The notes beneath the pieces were generated by a model that was not told the origin of the DNA, searched no databases, and saw nothing but the letters and a program-made list of their open reading frames with translations. Shown in pieces: positions 27,657-36,791 of a DNA stretch of 64,000 nucleotides; position 1 is the first letter of the stretch, and each line of letters begins with the position of its first letter. The position numbers and the translations under genes are program-made. The stretch is from assembly GCF_002354895.1 (NCBI RefSeq), contig NZ_CP023439.1, positions 2,914,001 to 2,978,000 of the forward strand, read 5' to 3'. The DNA comes from Thauera sp. K11. Its GTDB lineage: Bacteria; Pseudomonadota; Gammaproteobacteria; Burkholderiales; Rhodocyclaceae.

Positions 27657-27866
27657 TCAGGCCGGGGCCTCGAAGCCGGCGTTCTCCACCGCCGCGCGCA
27701 TCGCATCCACCGACACGCGGGCAGGATCGAAACGCACCGTGGCGGACGCGCCTTCCAGCGAGACCTGCGCATCCTCGACGCCCGGCAGCGCCTTCAGCAC
27801 GCCGGTGACGTTGTTCACGCAACCGCCGCAGCTCATGCCTTCGACCTTGATCGTCACTTCGCTCAT
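27657..27866 (-). CDS. copZ: CopZ-like heavy-metal-associated (HMA) copper chaperone
   Basis: A 69-residue single HMA domain with a ferredoxin-like beta-alpha-beta-beta-alpha-beta pattern. The Cu(I)-binding motif GMSCGGC places the two cysteines at residues 13 and 16. It should shuttle Cu(I) in the cytoplasm and hand it to the P-type ATPase encoded 37 bases upstream on the same strand. A GAGGAG site precedes the ATG. The operon is copA-copZ. Confidence 0.9.
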   Translation of the reverse strand: MSEVTIKVEGMSCGGCVNNVTGVLKALPGVEDAQVSLEGASATVRFDPARVSVDAMRAAVENAGFEAPA

Positions 27867-27903
27867 TGCATCGCTCCTCGGGTAAGAAATCTCTCGTCCG
27901 TCT

Positions 27904-30180
27904 TCACCGCCGCAGCCGCCAGCGCTTGAGCAGCAGCGAATTGCTCACCACCGACACCGAACTCATCGCCATCGCCGCGCCGGCGATCACCGGGTTGAGC
28001 ATGCCCGCGGCGGCGAGCGGAATGCCCAGCACGTTGTAGATGAAGGCAAAGAACAGGTTCTGGCGGATCTTGGACAGCGTCGCGCGCGACAGGTCGATCG
28101 CATCGGCCACACCATGCAGGCTGTTGCGCACCAGGGTGATGTCGGCCGCCTCCACCGCCACGTCGGCACCGACGCCGATGGCGAACGACACGTCGGCCGC
28201 GGCCAGCGCCGGCGCATCGTTGATGCCGTCGCCCGCCATGCCCACGCGCGCCCCACCCGCGGCCAGCGCCTGCACCGCGGCGGCCTTGTCGCCCGGCAGC
28301 ACGCCGGCGCGCCAGTCGGAGATGCCGGTCTGGCGGGCGATGGCGGCGGCGGTGGCCGGGTGGTCGCCGGTGAGCATCACCACGCGCAGGCCCTTCGCCT
28401 GCAGCCGCGCCACCGCGGCGGCGGAATCGGCGCGCACGCGGTCGGCGACGCCGATCAGCCCGGCGAAGCGGCCGTCGCAGGCGAGCGCGACCAGCGTGCG
28501 GCCGGCGGCGGCCAGCTCGCCGAGCGTCGCGTCGGGCACCACGGCGCCGTGCTCGGCGACGAAGGCCGGCGAGCCGAGCACGATCTCGCGCTCACCGCCA
28601 TCCTCCGTGCCCCCCTGTACGCCGCGCACCCGCCCCACCAGCCCCTTGCCGCCTATCGCGCGCACCGCTTCGGCCGGCGCGAAGGCCACGCCGCGCGCCT
28701 CGTCATCCTCTTTCGCCGCCATCACGACCGCCTTCGCGATGGGATGTGCGCTGCTCTGTTCCAGCGCCGCCGCCACGGCCAGCACCTGGCCGCGCGTCCA
28801 GCCTTCGGCCGCCACCACGTCGGTGACGGCCGGTTCGCCTTCGGTCAGCGTGCCGGTCTTGTCGACCGCCAGCACGTCGATGCGCTCGGCCAGTTCCAGC
28901 GCCTCGGCATTCTTCACCAGCATGCCTGCGCGCGCGCCCTGCCCGGTGCCGACCATGATCGCGGTCGGCGTGGCCAGCCCGAGCGCGCAGGGGCAGGCGA
29001 TCACCAGCACCGCCACCGCGTTGATCAGCGCCTGCTGGAAATCGCCGCTCCACAGCCACCAGCCGGCGAAGGTGCCGAACGCGACGAGCACCACCACCGG
29101 CACGAACACCGCGGAGATGCGGTCCGCCATGCGCTGCACCGGCGCCTTCGAGCCCTGCGCCTGTTCCACCAGGCGGATGATGCCGGCCAGCATCGTGCTC
29201 GCGCCGACGCCGGTGGCGCGGCAGCGCAGCACGCCTTCGCCGTTGATCGTGGCGGCATACACCGTGTCGCCGGCACGCTTGTCGATCGGCAGGCTCTCGC
29301 CGGTCAGCATCGATTCGTTCACCGCCGAACTGCCGCTCTCGATCACCCCGTCGACCGGCACCGCATCCCCCGGGCGCAGCAGGAAGGCATCGCCCGGATG
29401 CAGGGTCTCGACCGGCACCTCGACGACCTCGCCGCCGCGCTCGATACGCGCCATCCTGGGCTGCAGCCGCAGCAGGGCATCGATCGCCGCGGTGGTGCGC
29501 GCCTTGGCGCGGGCTTCGAGCAGCTTGCCGAGCAGGATCAGCGTGATGATCATCGCCGAGGCTTCGAAATACACGTGCAGGTCGTGGCGGCCGGCAAGCG
29601 TCACCGCCAGGCTGTAGAAGTAGGCCATGCTGGTGCCGAGCGCCACGAGCACGTCCATGTTGGCGCTGCCGCCGCGCAGCGAGGCCCACGCGCCGCGGTA
29701 GAAGCGCGCGCCGATCCAGAACTGCACCGGCGTGGCCAGCAGCAGTTGCAGCCAGCGCGGAATCACGTCGTGGTGCAGTTCGCCGCCCGGCCACAGGCCG
29801 AACATCGCCGGCATCTGCGCGGCGAGCGGCAGCGTGAGCAGCACGGCGATCCAGAAGTGGCGCAATTCCGCCCGCCATTGCACCTCGTGCCGCGCCCGCG
29901 CCTGTTCGCGCTGCAGCGCGCCCGTCTCGGCAGCGCCGAAACCGGCACGCTCGACCGCGGCCTTCGCCGCCTCGAACGTCAGCGCGCCGGCGGCGTAATG
30001 CAGCGTTGCGCGCTCGGTCGCCAGATTGACGGTGGCCTGCACGCCCGGCAGGCGGTTCAGCACCTTCTCCAACCGGGTGGCACAGGCGGCGCAGGTCATG
30101 CCCGAGATGGCGAGTTCCATCGTTTCCTGCCGGCCGTGGGGCTCGACCACGCCGGGCGCGCCGAGTGTGATTCCTGACAT
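27904..30180 (-). CDS. copA: Cu(I)-translocating P1B-type ATPase
   Basis: A 758-residue heavy-metal ATPase of the Cu(I) export class. One N-terminal HMA domain has GMTCAAC with cysteines 30 and 33. Eight membrane helices include the ion-binding CPC in [12 protein letters not shown]. The phosphorylation motif is DKTGTLTEG, the [10 protein letters not shown] stretch carries the HP signature and the hinge is [10 protein letters not shown]. The late membrane motifs [11 protein letters not shown] and [13 protein letters not shown] are typical for Cu+ ATPases. The ATG at 30180 follows AAGAGGA; the open frame further upstream is not conserved. Expression is expected from the mer-like promoter at 30214-30245. 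Confidence 0.93.
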   Translation of the reverse strand: MSGITLGAPGVVEPHGRQETMELAISGMTCAACATRLEKVLNRLPGVQATVNLATERATLHYAAGALTFEAAKAAVERAGFGAAETGALQREQARARHEVQWRAELRHFWIAVLLTLPLAAQMPAMFGLWPGGELHHDVIPRWLQLLLATPVQFWIGARFYRGAWASLRGGSANMDVLVALGTSMAYFYSLAVTLAGRHDLHVYFEASAMIITLILLGKLLEARAKARTTAAIDALLRLQPRMARIERGGEVVEVPVETLHPGDAFLLRPGDAVPVDGVIESGSSAVNESMLTGESLPIDKRAGDTVYAATINGEGVLRCRATGVGASTMLAGIIRLVEQAQGSKAPVQRMADRISAVFVPVVVLVAFGTFAGWWLWSGDFQQALINAVAVLVIACPCALGLATPTAIMVGTGQGARAGMLVKNAEALELAERIDVLAVDKTGTLTEGEPAVTDVVAAEGWTRGQVLAVAAALEQSSAHPIAKAVVMAAKEDDEARGVAFAPAEAVRAIGGKGLVGRVRGVQGGTEDGGEREIVLGSPAFVAEHGAVVPDATLGELAAAGRTLVALACDGRFAGLIGVADRVRADSAAAVARLQAKGLRVVMLTGDHPATAAAIARQTGISDWRAGVLPGDKAAAVQALAAGGARVGMAGDGINDAPALAAADVSFAIGVGADVAVEAADITLVRNSLHGVADAIDLSRATLSKIRQNLFFAFIYNVLGIPLAAAGMLNPVIAGAAMAMSSVSVVSNSLLLKRWRLRR

Positions 30181-30213
30181 GGCATCCTCTTGCGCACGTT
30201 GATCGTGAAGCGC

Positions 30214-30245
30214 AGTGTAAACTCCGTACTCAGCTACGGAGTCAA
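30214..30245. promoter_or_regulatory. mer-like MerR operator/promoter for copA
   Basis: The perfect dyad ACTCCGTA (30221-30228) and TACGGAGT (30235-30242) with a six-base centre lies between -35 TTGACT (minus strand, 30245-30240) and TTACAC or TACACT (30220-30214), a spacing of 19-20 bp. This overlong spacer with a central dyad is the hallmark of MerR-activated promoters, and the sequence is very close to the mercury-resistance operator. It points toward copA; the regulator starts five bases beyond on the other strand. Confidence 0.88.
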
Positions 30246-30249
30246 CCCC

Positions 30250-30690
30250 ATGGACCCTCACGAGCGGAAGGAATTCACCCGGACCGCCGCGGCGCCATCG
30301 CAATTCACCATCGGCGCGCTGGCGAAGGCCGCCGGCGTCGGCGTCGAGACGATACGGTACTACCAGCGCCGCGGCCTGCTGCGCGAACCCGGCCAGACGC
30401 GCGGAGCCTACCGGGTGTATGGCGACGAAGAGCTTGCCCGCCTGCGCGCCATCCGCCGGGCACAGCAGCTCGGCTTCTCGCTCGAAGAGATCGACGGCCT
30501 GCTCTCGCTCAACGAGGAACGCGACCGTCGGCACGCACGCGAGGCGGCGCAGGCCAAGATCGGGCTCATCGACGCCCGCATCCGCCAGTTACAGGGAATG
30601 CGCGACGCGCTGGCCGAACTGGTGCACTGCTGCGAGCACGCCGAGGCAAGCGCCCCCTGCCCCATCCTGCGCGCCTTGTCGCAGGATTGA
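30250..30690 (+). CDS. MerR-family metal-responsive activator (MerR-like, lacks the Cys82 ligand)
   Basis: A 146-residue regulator closely resembling mercury-type MerR over its whole length. [20 protein letters not shown] is the winged-helix DNA-binding part, and [11 protein letters not shown] opens the dimerisation helix. Aligned without gaps to Tn501 MerR from memory, the ligands Cys117 and Cys126 are kept as C128 and C137 (nine apart, [14 protein letters not shown]), but the position of Cys82 is Arg93. Loss of that cysteine is the feature of monovalent-ion sensors such as CueR. With copA-copZ divergent, a Cu(I)/Ag(I) sensor is the best inference. The ATG at 30250 was chosen over 30190, which would lie inside the operator. 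Confidence 0.85.
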   Translation: MDPHERKEFTRTAAAPSQFTIGALAKAAGVGVETIRYYQRRGLLREPGQTRGAYRVYGDEELARLRAIRRAQQLGFSLEEIDGLLSLNEERDRRHAREAAQAKIGLIDARIRQLQGMRDALAELVHCCEHAEASAPCPILRALSQD

Positions 30691-30734
30691 CGCATTCTGC
30701 TCGCCGCCGTGCCGAGGCCCGCGCCGCCCGACCC

Positions 30735-31445
30735 TCAAACCGCGCAGACGACACCGCTCCACAGATCGCCCCCCAGCGTGGGCGCGTGGTAGAGGCCGAA
30801 CAGCCCGAAGCCCAGCACCAGCAGGCCCGAGGCGAAGCGCACCTTGCGGTTGCGGGTGAAATCGCGGAAGCGCTTGAACAGCATGCCCGCCAGCAGCAGG
30901 TTGGGCAGCGTGCCGAGGCCGAATGCCAGCATCAGCCCGGCGCCGCGTGCGCCGGAGCCGGTGACCAGCGCCGTGGCGAGGATGGAATACGTCAGCCCGC
31001 AGGGGATGAAGCCCCACAGCAGGCCGAGCGGCAGCGCCTGCCGGACCGAGCGCGCCGGCAGGAAGCGGCGCGTGGCGGGCTGGATCCGCCGCCACAGGAT
31101 GTGTCCGACGCGCTCGATCGGCGCCAGCAGGCGGGTGAAGCCGGTGAGGTAGAGGCCCAGCGCGACCAGCATCAGGTTGGCCAGCACGTAGAGCGCCATC
31201 TGCACGGGCAGCATGCCGTCGTACAGCATGCCGACCGAACCGAGGGCGCCGACGACACCGCCGATCGCCGTATAGGTCGTGATGCGGCCCAGGTTGTAGG
31301 CCAGGTGCATGGGCCACTGCGGCCTGCCGCCCGGCGCCTGCACCTGCGCGGTGAGCGCGCCGACGATGCCGCCGCACATCGACACGCAATGCGTGCCGCC
31401 GAGCAGGCCGATGATGAAGACGGCGAAATAGCCGGTTTCGGGCAT
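30735..31445 (-). CDS. sulfite exporter TauE/SafE-like membrane protein (UreH/DsbD-like)
   Basis: A 236-residue protein with about six membrane helices. The opening FIIGLLGGTHCVSMCGGIVGAL and the mid-protein GLLWGFIPCGLTYSILATAL are diagnostic for this family, each with conserved Cys-containing half-helices related by an internal repeat. Homologues are often encoded near cbb3 oxidase assembly genes and linked to copper or thiol delivery, and here hemN, fnr and a copper unit are close by. The gene follows hemN by 92 bases on the same strand. The transported substrate is not established. Confidence 0.8.
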   Translation of the reverse strand: MPETGYFAVFIIGLLGGTHCVSMCGGIVGALTAQVQAPGGRPQWPMHLAYNLGRITTYTAIGGVVGALGSVGMLYDGMLPVQMALYVLANLMLVALGLYLTGFTRLLAPIERVGHILWRRIQPATRRFLPARSVRQALPLGLLWGFIPCGLTYSILATALVTGSGARGAGLMLAFGLGTLPNLLLAGMLFKRFRDFTRNRKVRFASGLLVLGFGLFGLYHAPTLGGDLWSGVVCAV

Positions 31446-31537
31446 GGGCGATCAGCGCGAAGAACTGGAAGACACGGGAAGACGACGCCGCAAGCGACGG
31501 GATCGCCATTCTACGCCGCGGCGCAACACCGCGCCGT

Positions 31538-32929
31538 TCAGATCACGCGGGAATAGCGCGTCCTTTCACGGTCGGCGCGCAGGTAGCGGTCGAACACCAT
31601 GGCGATGCCTCGCACCAGCAGGCGGCCGGCGGGCAGCACGCTGATCCAGTCGCCCTCGATCTTCAGCAGGCCGGCCTCCTGCATCTCGGCCAGGTCCTGC
31701 AGCTCTTCGGCGAAGTATTCGCGGAAGTTGATCAGGTGGGCGATCTCGATCGACTGCATCGACAGCTCGAAATGGCACATCAGCGCCTGGATCACCGCCC
31801 GGCGCAGGAGATCGTCGGCGGTGAGTTCGATGCCGCGCAGCACCGGCAGTTCGTCGCGGTCGAGCGCGTCGTAGTATTCGTCGAGCGTCTTCACGTTCTG
31901 GGAATACACCGGCCCCACCTTGCCGATCGCCGATACGCCGAAGGCCAGCAGATCGCACTCGGCCTGGGTGGAATAGCCCTGGAAATTGCGGTGCAGGCGC
32001 CCCTGGCGCTGGGCGATGGTGAGTTCGTCGCCGGGCTTGGCGAAGTGGTCCATGCCGATATACACGTAGCCGGCTTCGGTCAGCCGCCGGATGCCGAGCT
32101 GCAGCAGTTGCAGCTTCGCGTCCGGCGTCGGCATGTCGCTCATGAAGATGCGCCGCTGCGGCTTGAACAGGCCCGGCAGATGCGCATAGCTGTAGAGCGA
32201 CACGCGATCGGGCGCGATCTGCAGCACCTGCTCCAGCGTGCGGTTGAAGCTGATCACGTTCTGCTTGGGCAGGCCGTAGATCAGATCCATGCTGACCGAC
32301 TTGAAGCCGGTCTCGCGCGCGGCATCGATGACGAGCTTGGTTTCGTCGACGCTCTGGATGCGGTTGACCGCCTTCTGCACGTCCTCGGCGAAATCCTGCA
32401 CGCCGACGCTCATACGGTTGAAACCGAGATCGGCGAGCAGCTTCACCGTGTCGAAATCGACCTTGCGCGGATCGACTTCGATCGAGTATTCGCCGTTGGG
32501 CACCAGCGTGAAGTGCTCGCGCACCGCCGCCATCAGCTCGCGCATCTCGTCGTGGGACAGGAAGGTGGGCGTGCCGCCGCCGAGGTGCAACTGGGTGACC
32601 TGCCGGCTACCTTCCAGACAGGCCGACTGCATCGCGATCTCTTTTGCCAGATATTTCAGATACTTCGCCGAGCGGCCATGATCCTTGGTGATGATCTTGT
32701 TGCAGGCGCAGTAGTAGCAGATCGTGTTACAGAACGGGATGTGGAAGTATAATGAGAGCGGTTTGCTGACCCCGCCGATCACCCGCTTCGCCAGCCAGGC
32801 CTTCAGCGCATCGGCGTTGAAGGCTTCGACGAAACGGTCTGCGGTAGGATAGGACGTGTAGCGCGGGCCGTTGATGTCGAAGCGGCGAATCAGTTGCGGA
32901 TCGAATATGAGTTCGTTCGGGCTGGTCAT
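31538..32929 (-). CDS. hemN: oxygen-independent coproporphyrinogen III oxidase (radical SAM)
   Basis: A 463-residue radical-SAM enzyme converting coproporphyrinogen III to protoporphyrinogen IX without O2 for anaerobic haem synthesis. The Fe-S/SAM motif is FHIPFCNTICYYCACNK (Cx3Cx2C plus one extra Cys) near residue 60. The SAM-binding LHLGGGTPTFL follows, and YSIEVDPRKVD and SVGVQDFAEDVQKAVNR are typical for HemN. The C-terminal HemN domain is complete. The ATG at 32929 starts at the family N-terminus (MTSPNELIFD). It is divergent from fnr, with an FNR box between them. Confidence 0.95.
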   Translation of the reverse strand: MTSPNELIFDPQLIRRFDINGPRYTSYPTADRFVEAFNADALKAWLAKRVIGGVSKPLSLYFHIPFCNTICYYCACNKIITKDHGRSAKYLKYLAKEIAMQSACLEGSRQVTQLHLGGGTPTFLSHDEMRELMAAVREHFTLVPNGEYSIEVDPRKVDFDTVKLLADLGFNRMSVGVQDFAEDVQKAVNRIQSVDETKLVIDAARETGFKSVSMDLIYGLPKQNVISFNRTLEQVLQIAPDRVSLYSYAHLPGLFKPQRRIFMSDMPTPDAKLQLLQLGIRRLTEAGYVYIGMDHFAKPGDELTIAQRQGRLHRNFQGYSTQAECDLLAFGVSAIGKVGPVYSQNVKTLDEYYDALDRDELPVLRGIELTADDLLRRAVIQALMCHFELSMQSIEIAHLINFREYFAEELQDLAEMQEAGLLKIEGDWISVLPAGRLLVRGIAMVFDRYLRADRERTRYSRVI

Positions 32930-32992
32930 TGTCGTGCTGCGGGTGTACTGCGGGGATGTGCCAAACAATGGCAGATCACCCTCGTTTTGTGG

Positions 32993-33006
32993 TTGACGTG
33001 GATCAA
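32993..33006. promoter_or_regulatory. FNR box between hemN and fnr
   Basis: TTGACGTGGATCAA matches the FNR consensus TTGATnnnnATCAA at nine of ten fixed positions. It lies 64 bases upstream of the hemN ATG and 67 upstream of the chosen fnr start. It should allow oxygen-responsive control of hemN and possible autoregulation of fnr. Confidence 0.8.
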
Positions 33007-33072
33007 CGGCGCCCGGGATGGGCCGACGTCGGCCGTCCGCGATCCGAACTAGGGAAACAAGATTTCGTGCAG

Positions 33073-33813
33073 ATGAAGGCGGCAGCTCCCATCACGATCA
33101 ATGGGCTCAAGGCGTCGTGCTCGCAGTGTAACCTCGTTGAGCTGTGTCTGCCGTTCGGAATGTCCGAGGACGATCTGAACCGTCTCGACGAACTGGTCGG
33201 CGCGCGGCGCAAGATCAAGCGCCAGCACAGCCTGTACCGCGCGGGCGACACGTTCGAAGCGATCTACGCGATCCGCGCCGGCTCCTTCAAGACCGACGTG
33301 CTGCTGGAGGATGGCCGCGACCAGGTCACCGGCTTCCAGATGACAGGCGAGATCCTCGGCCTGGACGGCATCAGCACCGAATCGCATTCGTGCAACGCCA
33401 TCGCGCTCGAGGACAGCGAAGTCTGCGTGATTCCCTACGCCAAGCTCGAGGAGCTGTCGCGCGAGGTCGAAGGCTTGCAGCATCAGTTCCACAAGGTGAT
33501 GAGCCGCGAGATCGTGCGCGATCACGGCGTGATGATGCTGCTGGGCTCGATGCGCGCCGAGGAGCGCCTGGCCGCCTTCCTGCTGAACATGTCGCAGCGC
33601 TTCACCGCGCGCGGCTTCTCGCCGGCCGAGTTCCACCTGCGCATGACGCGCGACGAGATCGGCTCCTACCTCGGGCTGAAGCTCGAGACGGTGTCGCGCG
33701 CGTTCTCGCGCTTCCAGGAAGAGGGCCTGGTGAGCGTGCAGCAGAAGCACATCCGCATCCTGGACGCCGCCGGGCTGAAACGCCTGCTGCAGCACCAGTC
33801 CGGCAGCCGCTGA
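33073..33813 (+). CDS. fnr: FNR-type oxygen-sensing transcriptional regulator
   Basis: A 246-residue Crp/Fnr regulator with all four [4Fe-4S] ligands: C16, C19 and C25 in SCSQCNLVELC and C107 in ESHSCNAI. The cyclic-nucleotide-like beta-roll spans about residues 40-140. The C-terminal helix-turn-helix DEIGSYLGLKLETVSRAFSR carries the E--SR recognition residues for TTGAT. Oxygen destroys the cluster, so the protein is active without oxygen. The ATG at 33073 was chosen by homology; a GTG at 33067 has slightly better spacing to AGGG. Farther upstream in-frame codons overlap the FNR box. Confidence 0.93.
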   Translation: MKAAAPITINGLKASCSQCNLVELCLPFGMSEDDLNRLDELVGARRKIKRQHSLYRAGDTFEAIYAIRAGSFKTDVLLEDGRDQVTGFQMTGEILGLDGISTESHSCNAIALEDSEVCVIPYAKLEELSREVEGLQHQFHKVMSREIVRDHGVMMLLGSMRAEERLAAFLLNMSQRFTARGFSPAEFHLRMTRDEIGSYLGLKLETVSRAFSRFQEEGLVSVQQKHIRILDAAGLKRLLQHQSGSR

Positions 33814-33841
33814 GGCGGGCGCTGCCGGCCCGCGCACGGAT

Positions 33842-34240
33842 TCAGGCGGCCCCGCCCAGCGCCGCCAGGTAGCCGAGCGGATTCTTCGTCAGCGCCACCG
33901 ACACGATCCACAGGAAGACCGCCGTCGCCGCCGCAAACGCGGCGCCCCTGACCGCAAGCGTGCGTCCGCGCTTGAGCGCCACCGCGCCGAGCACGATGTA
34001 GGCGATCAGCCCGAACACCTTGGCCGTCACCCAGTCGGCGACGAAGGGATACTGCCCGATCATGGCTGCCAGCACGAGGGCGCTGCCGAGCAGCAGGGTG
34101 TCGACGATGTGCGGCAGAACCCGCGTCAGACGGTGATGCAGCAACCCGCTGCCGCTCAGCATCCACGTCCCGCGGAGCAGGAAGCCCAGGCCGCTCAGGA
34201 CCACGCAGGTGACGTGCAGGTGCTTGATCGCGAAATACAT
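33842..34240 (-). CDS. SirB2-family membrane protein
   Basis: A 132-residue inner-membrane protein with four hydrophobic segments. The opening IKHLHVTCVVLSGLGFLLRG, with its conserved His pair, and LPHIVDTLLLGSALVL are the SirB2 (invasion gene expression up-regulator) family signature. The conserved histidines suggest haem or metal binding but this is not proven. It lies between two Crp/Fnr regulators and is divergent from the second one. Confidence 0.8.
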   Translation of the reverse strand: MYFAIKHLHVTCVVLSGLGFLLRGTWMLSGSGLLHHRLTRVLPHIVDTLLLGSALVLAAMIGQYPFVADWVTAKVFGLIAYIVLGAVALKRGRTLAVRGAAFAAATAVFLWIVSVALTKNPLGYLAALGGAA

Positions 34241-34338
34241 TCCTTCTCCTGAATCTCGAACGCGCGGGCTCTGGTACTTGGGGAAGCGACCCTAACACGA
34301 GCGCGCTAAAATTGCTTCTCACTACGGAGAGCATGCTG

Positions 34339-35019
34339 ATGGCCACCTCGCCTGTCGATATCCCCACCCTGCTGCGCCGCATCCCGCTGTTCAGCGAATT
34401 GTCCGATGCCGATCTCGATCGCGTCCTGCGCTTTGCACGCGAACGCCGTCTGGCACGCGGCGAGGTGCTGTTCCAGCGCGGCGACCTGCCGCACGGTTTC
34501 TACTTTCTGGTCAGCGGCCAGGTGAAGCTGGCGTTCTCGTCCGCCCAGGGCACCGAGAAGGTGGTCGAGATCCTCGGCCCGATGCAGAGCTTCGGCGAGG
34601 CGGTGATGTTCATGAACCGTCCGTACCCGGTGTTTGCCGAAGCGCTGAGCGAAAGCGTACTGCTGCACATCGGCCAGGCCGTCGTCACCGAGTTGATCGA
34701 GCAGGATTCGAAGTTCGCCCTCAAGCTGCTGGCAGGCATGTCGGTGCGCATGCACGGTCTGGTGAGCGACGTCGAAACCTATTCGCTGCGCTCCAGCGTC
34801 CAGCGGGTGATCGGCTACCTGCTGCAGCAGGCCGACGGCGACAAGCCCTGCGAATTTGCGCTGCCCACCAGCAAGCAGGTCATCGCCTCGCGGCTCAACC
34901 TGACGCCCGAAACGCTGTCGCGCATCTTCCACGACCTCTCCGACGCGCGCCTGATCACCGTGCAGGGCAAGCACATCACGCTGCACGATCCGGTCCGCCT
35001 GGCCCGTTACCAGAGCTGA
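34339..35019 (+). CDS. Crp/Fnr-family regulator without Fe-S cysteines (Dnr-like)
   Basis: A 226-residue regulator. The N-terminal sensor roll (LFSELSDADLDRVLRFARER, FQRGDLPHGFYFLVSGQVKL) has no FNR-type cysteine cluster. The C-terminal HTH PTSKQVIASRLNLTPETLSR keeps a Glu-Ser-Arg-type recognition helix that would read TTGAT/C half sites. Dnr-type regulators of this build sense NO through haem and control denitrification, which would fit the lifestyle, but the sensor ligand cannot be read here. The ATG at 34339 has GGAGA eight bases upstream and was preferred to 34333 or 34312. Confidence 0.8.
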   Translation: MATSPVDIPTLLRRIPLFSELSDADLDRVLRFARERRLARGEVLFQRGDLPHGFYFLVSGQVKLAFSSAQGTEKVVEILGPMQSFGEAVMFMNRPYPVFAEALSESVLLHIGQAVVTELIEQDSKFALKLLAGMSVRMHGLVSDVETYSLRSSVQRVIGYLLQQADGDKPCEFALPTSKQVIASRLNLTPETLSRIFHDLSDARLITVQGKHITLHDPVRLARYQS

Positions 35020-35078
35020 AAGCCTGTTCCCGATTTTCTGCGCAAAAGTGCCAGAAAAGCGAGATGTATGAACTGCAT

Positions 35079-36695
35079 CTAGACCACCCGGAAGCCGTGC
35101 GTGCCGTCGCGGGCGAGTTGCCCGACCAGCCCGAACTCCCAGTCCAGGTAGGCCTGCATGGCGGCGGCGGTGTTGTCCGTGCCCTCGTACGGCCGGCGGT
35201 AGCGGTCGATGGGCAGCGATGCCAGGCGGGTCTCGCCGTGCTCTTCCGGCAGGCCGGCGGCGAACCACGCGGCATTGCCGCCGTCGAGCAGCAGGACCTC
35301 GGCATCCACCAGCGCCTGCAGTTCCGGCACCACGAACTGCGCAAGCTGACTGCTGCCGCAGGTGAGCACGTAGCGCGCCACCGATGGCACGGATTTCAGC
35401 GCGTCCGACAACTGCGAACGCAGCGCGAACCAGGCGCCCGGAATGTGCCGGCGGCGGTAGTTGGCGCTAGTGGTGAAATCGAGCACGGCGACGTCGTCGC
35501 CGGCCGCCTGCCAGCGCGCCAGCGTTTCCGGCTGGATGCGGCTCGCCGCGGGCGGCTGCGGCAACGGCGGCGCCCACGGTCCGCTCGCAACGAATTCCCC
35601 GGCCCCGGCGCCGTCCAGCACATGCACGTCCCAGCCCATCTGCGCCAGCCAGGAAGCGCTCATGTTGGCACGCACGCCGTCGCTGTCCGCCAGCACGATG
35701 CGGGCGCCGCGCACCGGCGCCACCATTTCGGTTTCCTGCACCAGTTGACCGCCCGGCACCGGACGGAAGCCGGGCAAGTGTCCGGCTTCGTATTCCTCCG
35801 GCGTGCGCACGTCGAAGAAATAGGTGGTGCGGCCCTGCTGGCCGCGCCAGCGGTCCACCTCGGCCAGCGTGGCGCGGCGCACGCCGGCGCGCCCGGCCAG
35901 CGCATGCGCACGTGCCGCGGCATCCGCGCGCGTCGCCTCGCCCGCCTCCGGGAAGCGCCGGCCGGCGCCGCGTTCGAGTTCGAAGCCGGCCAGCGTCCAG
36001 CCTATCGTGCCGTTGCGCAGCGCTGCCACCGGGTTGGGAATGCCGGCGTTGATCAGCGACTGCGTGCCGATGATGCTGCGCGTGCGGCCGGCACAGTTCA
36101 CGATGACCCGCGTGTCCGGCCGCGGCGCCAGTTCGGCGATGCGCAGCGCCAGTTCGGCGCCCGGCACGCTGGTCGAGCCGGGGATGGTCATGGTCTGGTA
36201 TTCGTCGAAGCGGCGCGCATCGACGATCACCACGTCGGCGCCGGCGTCGATCAGCGCCCGCACTTCTTCCGCCGGCAGCGACGGCGTATGGCGCTCGGCC
36301 TCGACCAGCTCGCCGAACGCCTTGCTCGGCACGTTCACGTCGCGGAACAGTTCGCCGCCGGCCGCCCGCCAGCCTTCGACGCCGCCGTCGAACACCGCGA
36401 CGTTGGTGTAGCCGAGCGCGCGCAGGCGCCGCGCGGCGAGTTCGGCCAGGCCCTCGCCGTCGTCCAGCGTCACGATGGGCGCGTCGCGGCGCGGCAGCTT
36501 GGCGTAGGCATCCAGTTCGATGCGCGCCAGCGGAAGATTGGCGGCGAACAGCGGGTGCGCCTGCGCGTGGGGGTCTTCCTCGCGCACGTCCAGCAAGGCG
36601 ATTTCGCGGCGTTCGAGCAGCGCGGCGCGCACGGCAGCATAGCCGGTCAGCGGGATGTCCCGGCGCGCGGCCGGGGACGGGACGGAATGGGTCAT
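35079..36695 (-). CDS. four-domain rhodanese-like sulfurtransferase
   Basis: A 538-residue cytoplasmic protein made of four tandem rhodanese domains (about residues 10-110, 130-235, 265-370 and 400-500). Only domains 2 and 4 keep the catalytic cysteine: VNCAGRTRSIIG and LTCGSSQLAQF. Domains 1 and 3 have Asp at that place (LDDGEGLAELA and LADSDGVRANM). It should move sulfane sulfur from thiosulfate or a persulfide to an acceptor. It stands divergent to the LysR regulator of the organosulfur island, with an AT-rich control region between them, and so is probably part of the same sulfur response. The start is MTHSVPSP. Confidence 0.88.
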   Translation of the reverse strand: MTHSVPSPAARRDIPLTGYAAVRAALLERREIALLDVREEDPHAQAHPLFAANLPLARIELDAYAKLPRRDAPIVTLDDGEGLAELAARRLRALGYTNVAVFDGGVEGWRAAGGELFRDVNVPSKAFGELVEAERHTPSLPAEEVRALIDAGADVVIVDARRFDEYQTMTIPGSTSVPGAELALRIAELAPRPDTRVIVNCAGRTRSIIGTQSLINAGIPNPVAALRNGTIGWTLAGFELERGAGRRFPEAGEATRADAAARAHALAGRAGVRRATLAEVDRWRGQQGRTTYFFDVRTPEEYEAGHLPGFRPVPGGQLVQETEMVAPVRGARIVLADSDGVRANMSASWLAQMGWDVHVLDGAGAGEFVASGPWAPPLPQPPAASRIQPETLARWQAAGDDVAVLDFTTSANYRRRHIPGAWFALRSQLSDALKSVPSVARYVLTCGSSQLAQFVVPELQALVDAEVLLLDGGNAAWFAAGLPEEHGETRLASLPIDRYRRPYEGTDNTAAAMQAYLDWEFGLVGQLARDGTHGFRVV

Positions 36696-36731
36696 ATGAA
36701 CAAAATCCTGTGGACGGAAACCATGCGGGGA

Positions 36732-36779
36732 GCGCATGATATATCGCATTAAATATATGTTTTATCCATTTTTTTGCTA
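36732..36779. promoter_or_regulatory. divergent AT-rich control region of rhodanese and LysR genes
   Basis: GCGCATGATATATCGCAT at 36732-36749 resembles the first half of the promoter module repeated inside the island (GCGCATATATCGATATCA). AT-rich DNA follows, with TGCTAT at 36774-36779 as a possible -10 for the LysR gene. It is probably a binding site of the LysR protein itself, giving autoregulation. Confidence 0.45.
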
Positions 36780-36791
36780 TCCATACGCACC

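Noticed and set aside
35034..35058. TTTTCTG/CAGAAAA hairpin between the Dnr-like gene and the rhodanese
   Set aside because: Only a seven-pair AT-rich stem without a following T-run; too weak to call a terminator.
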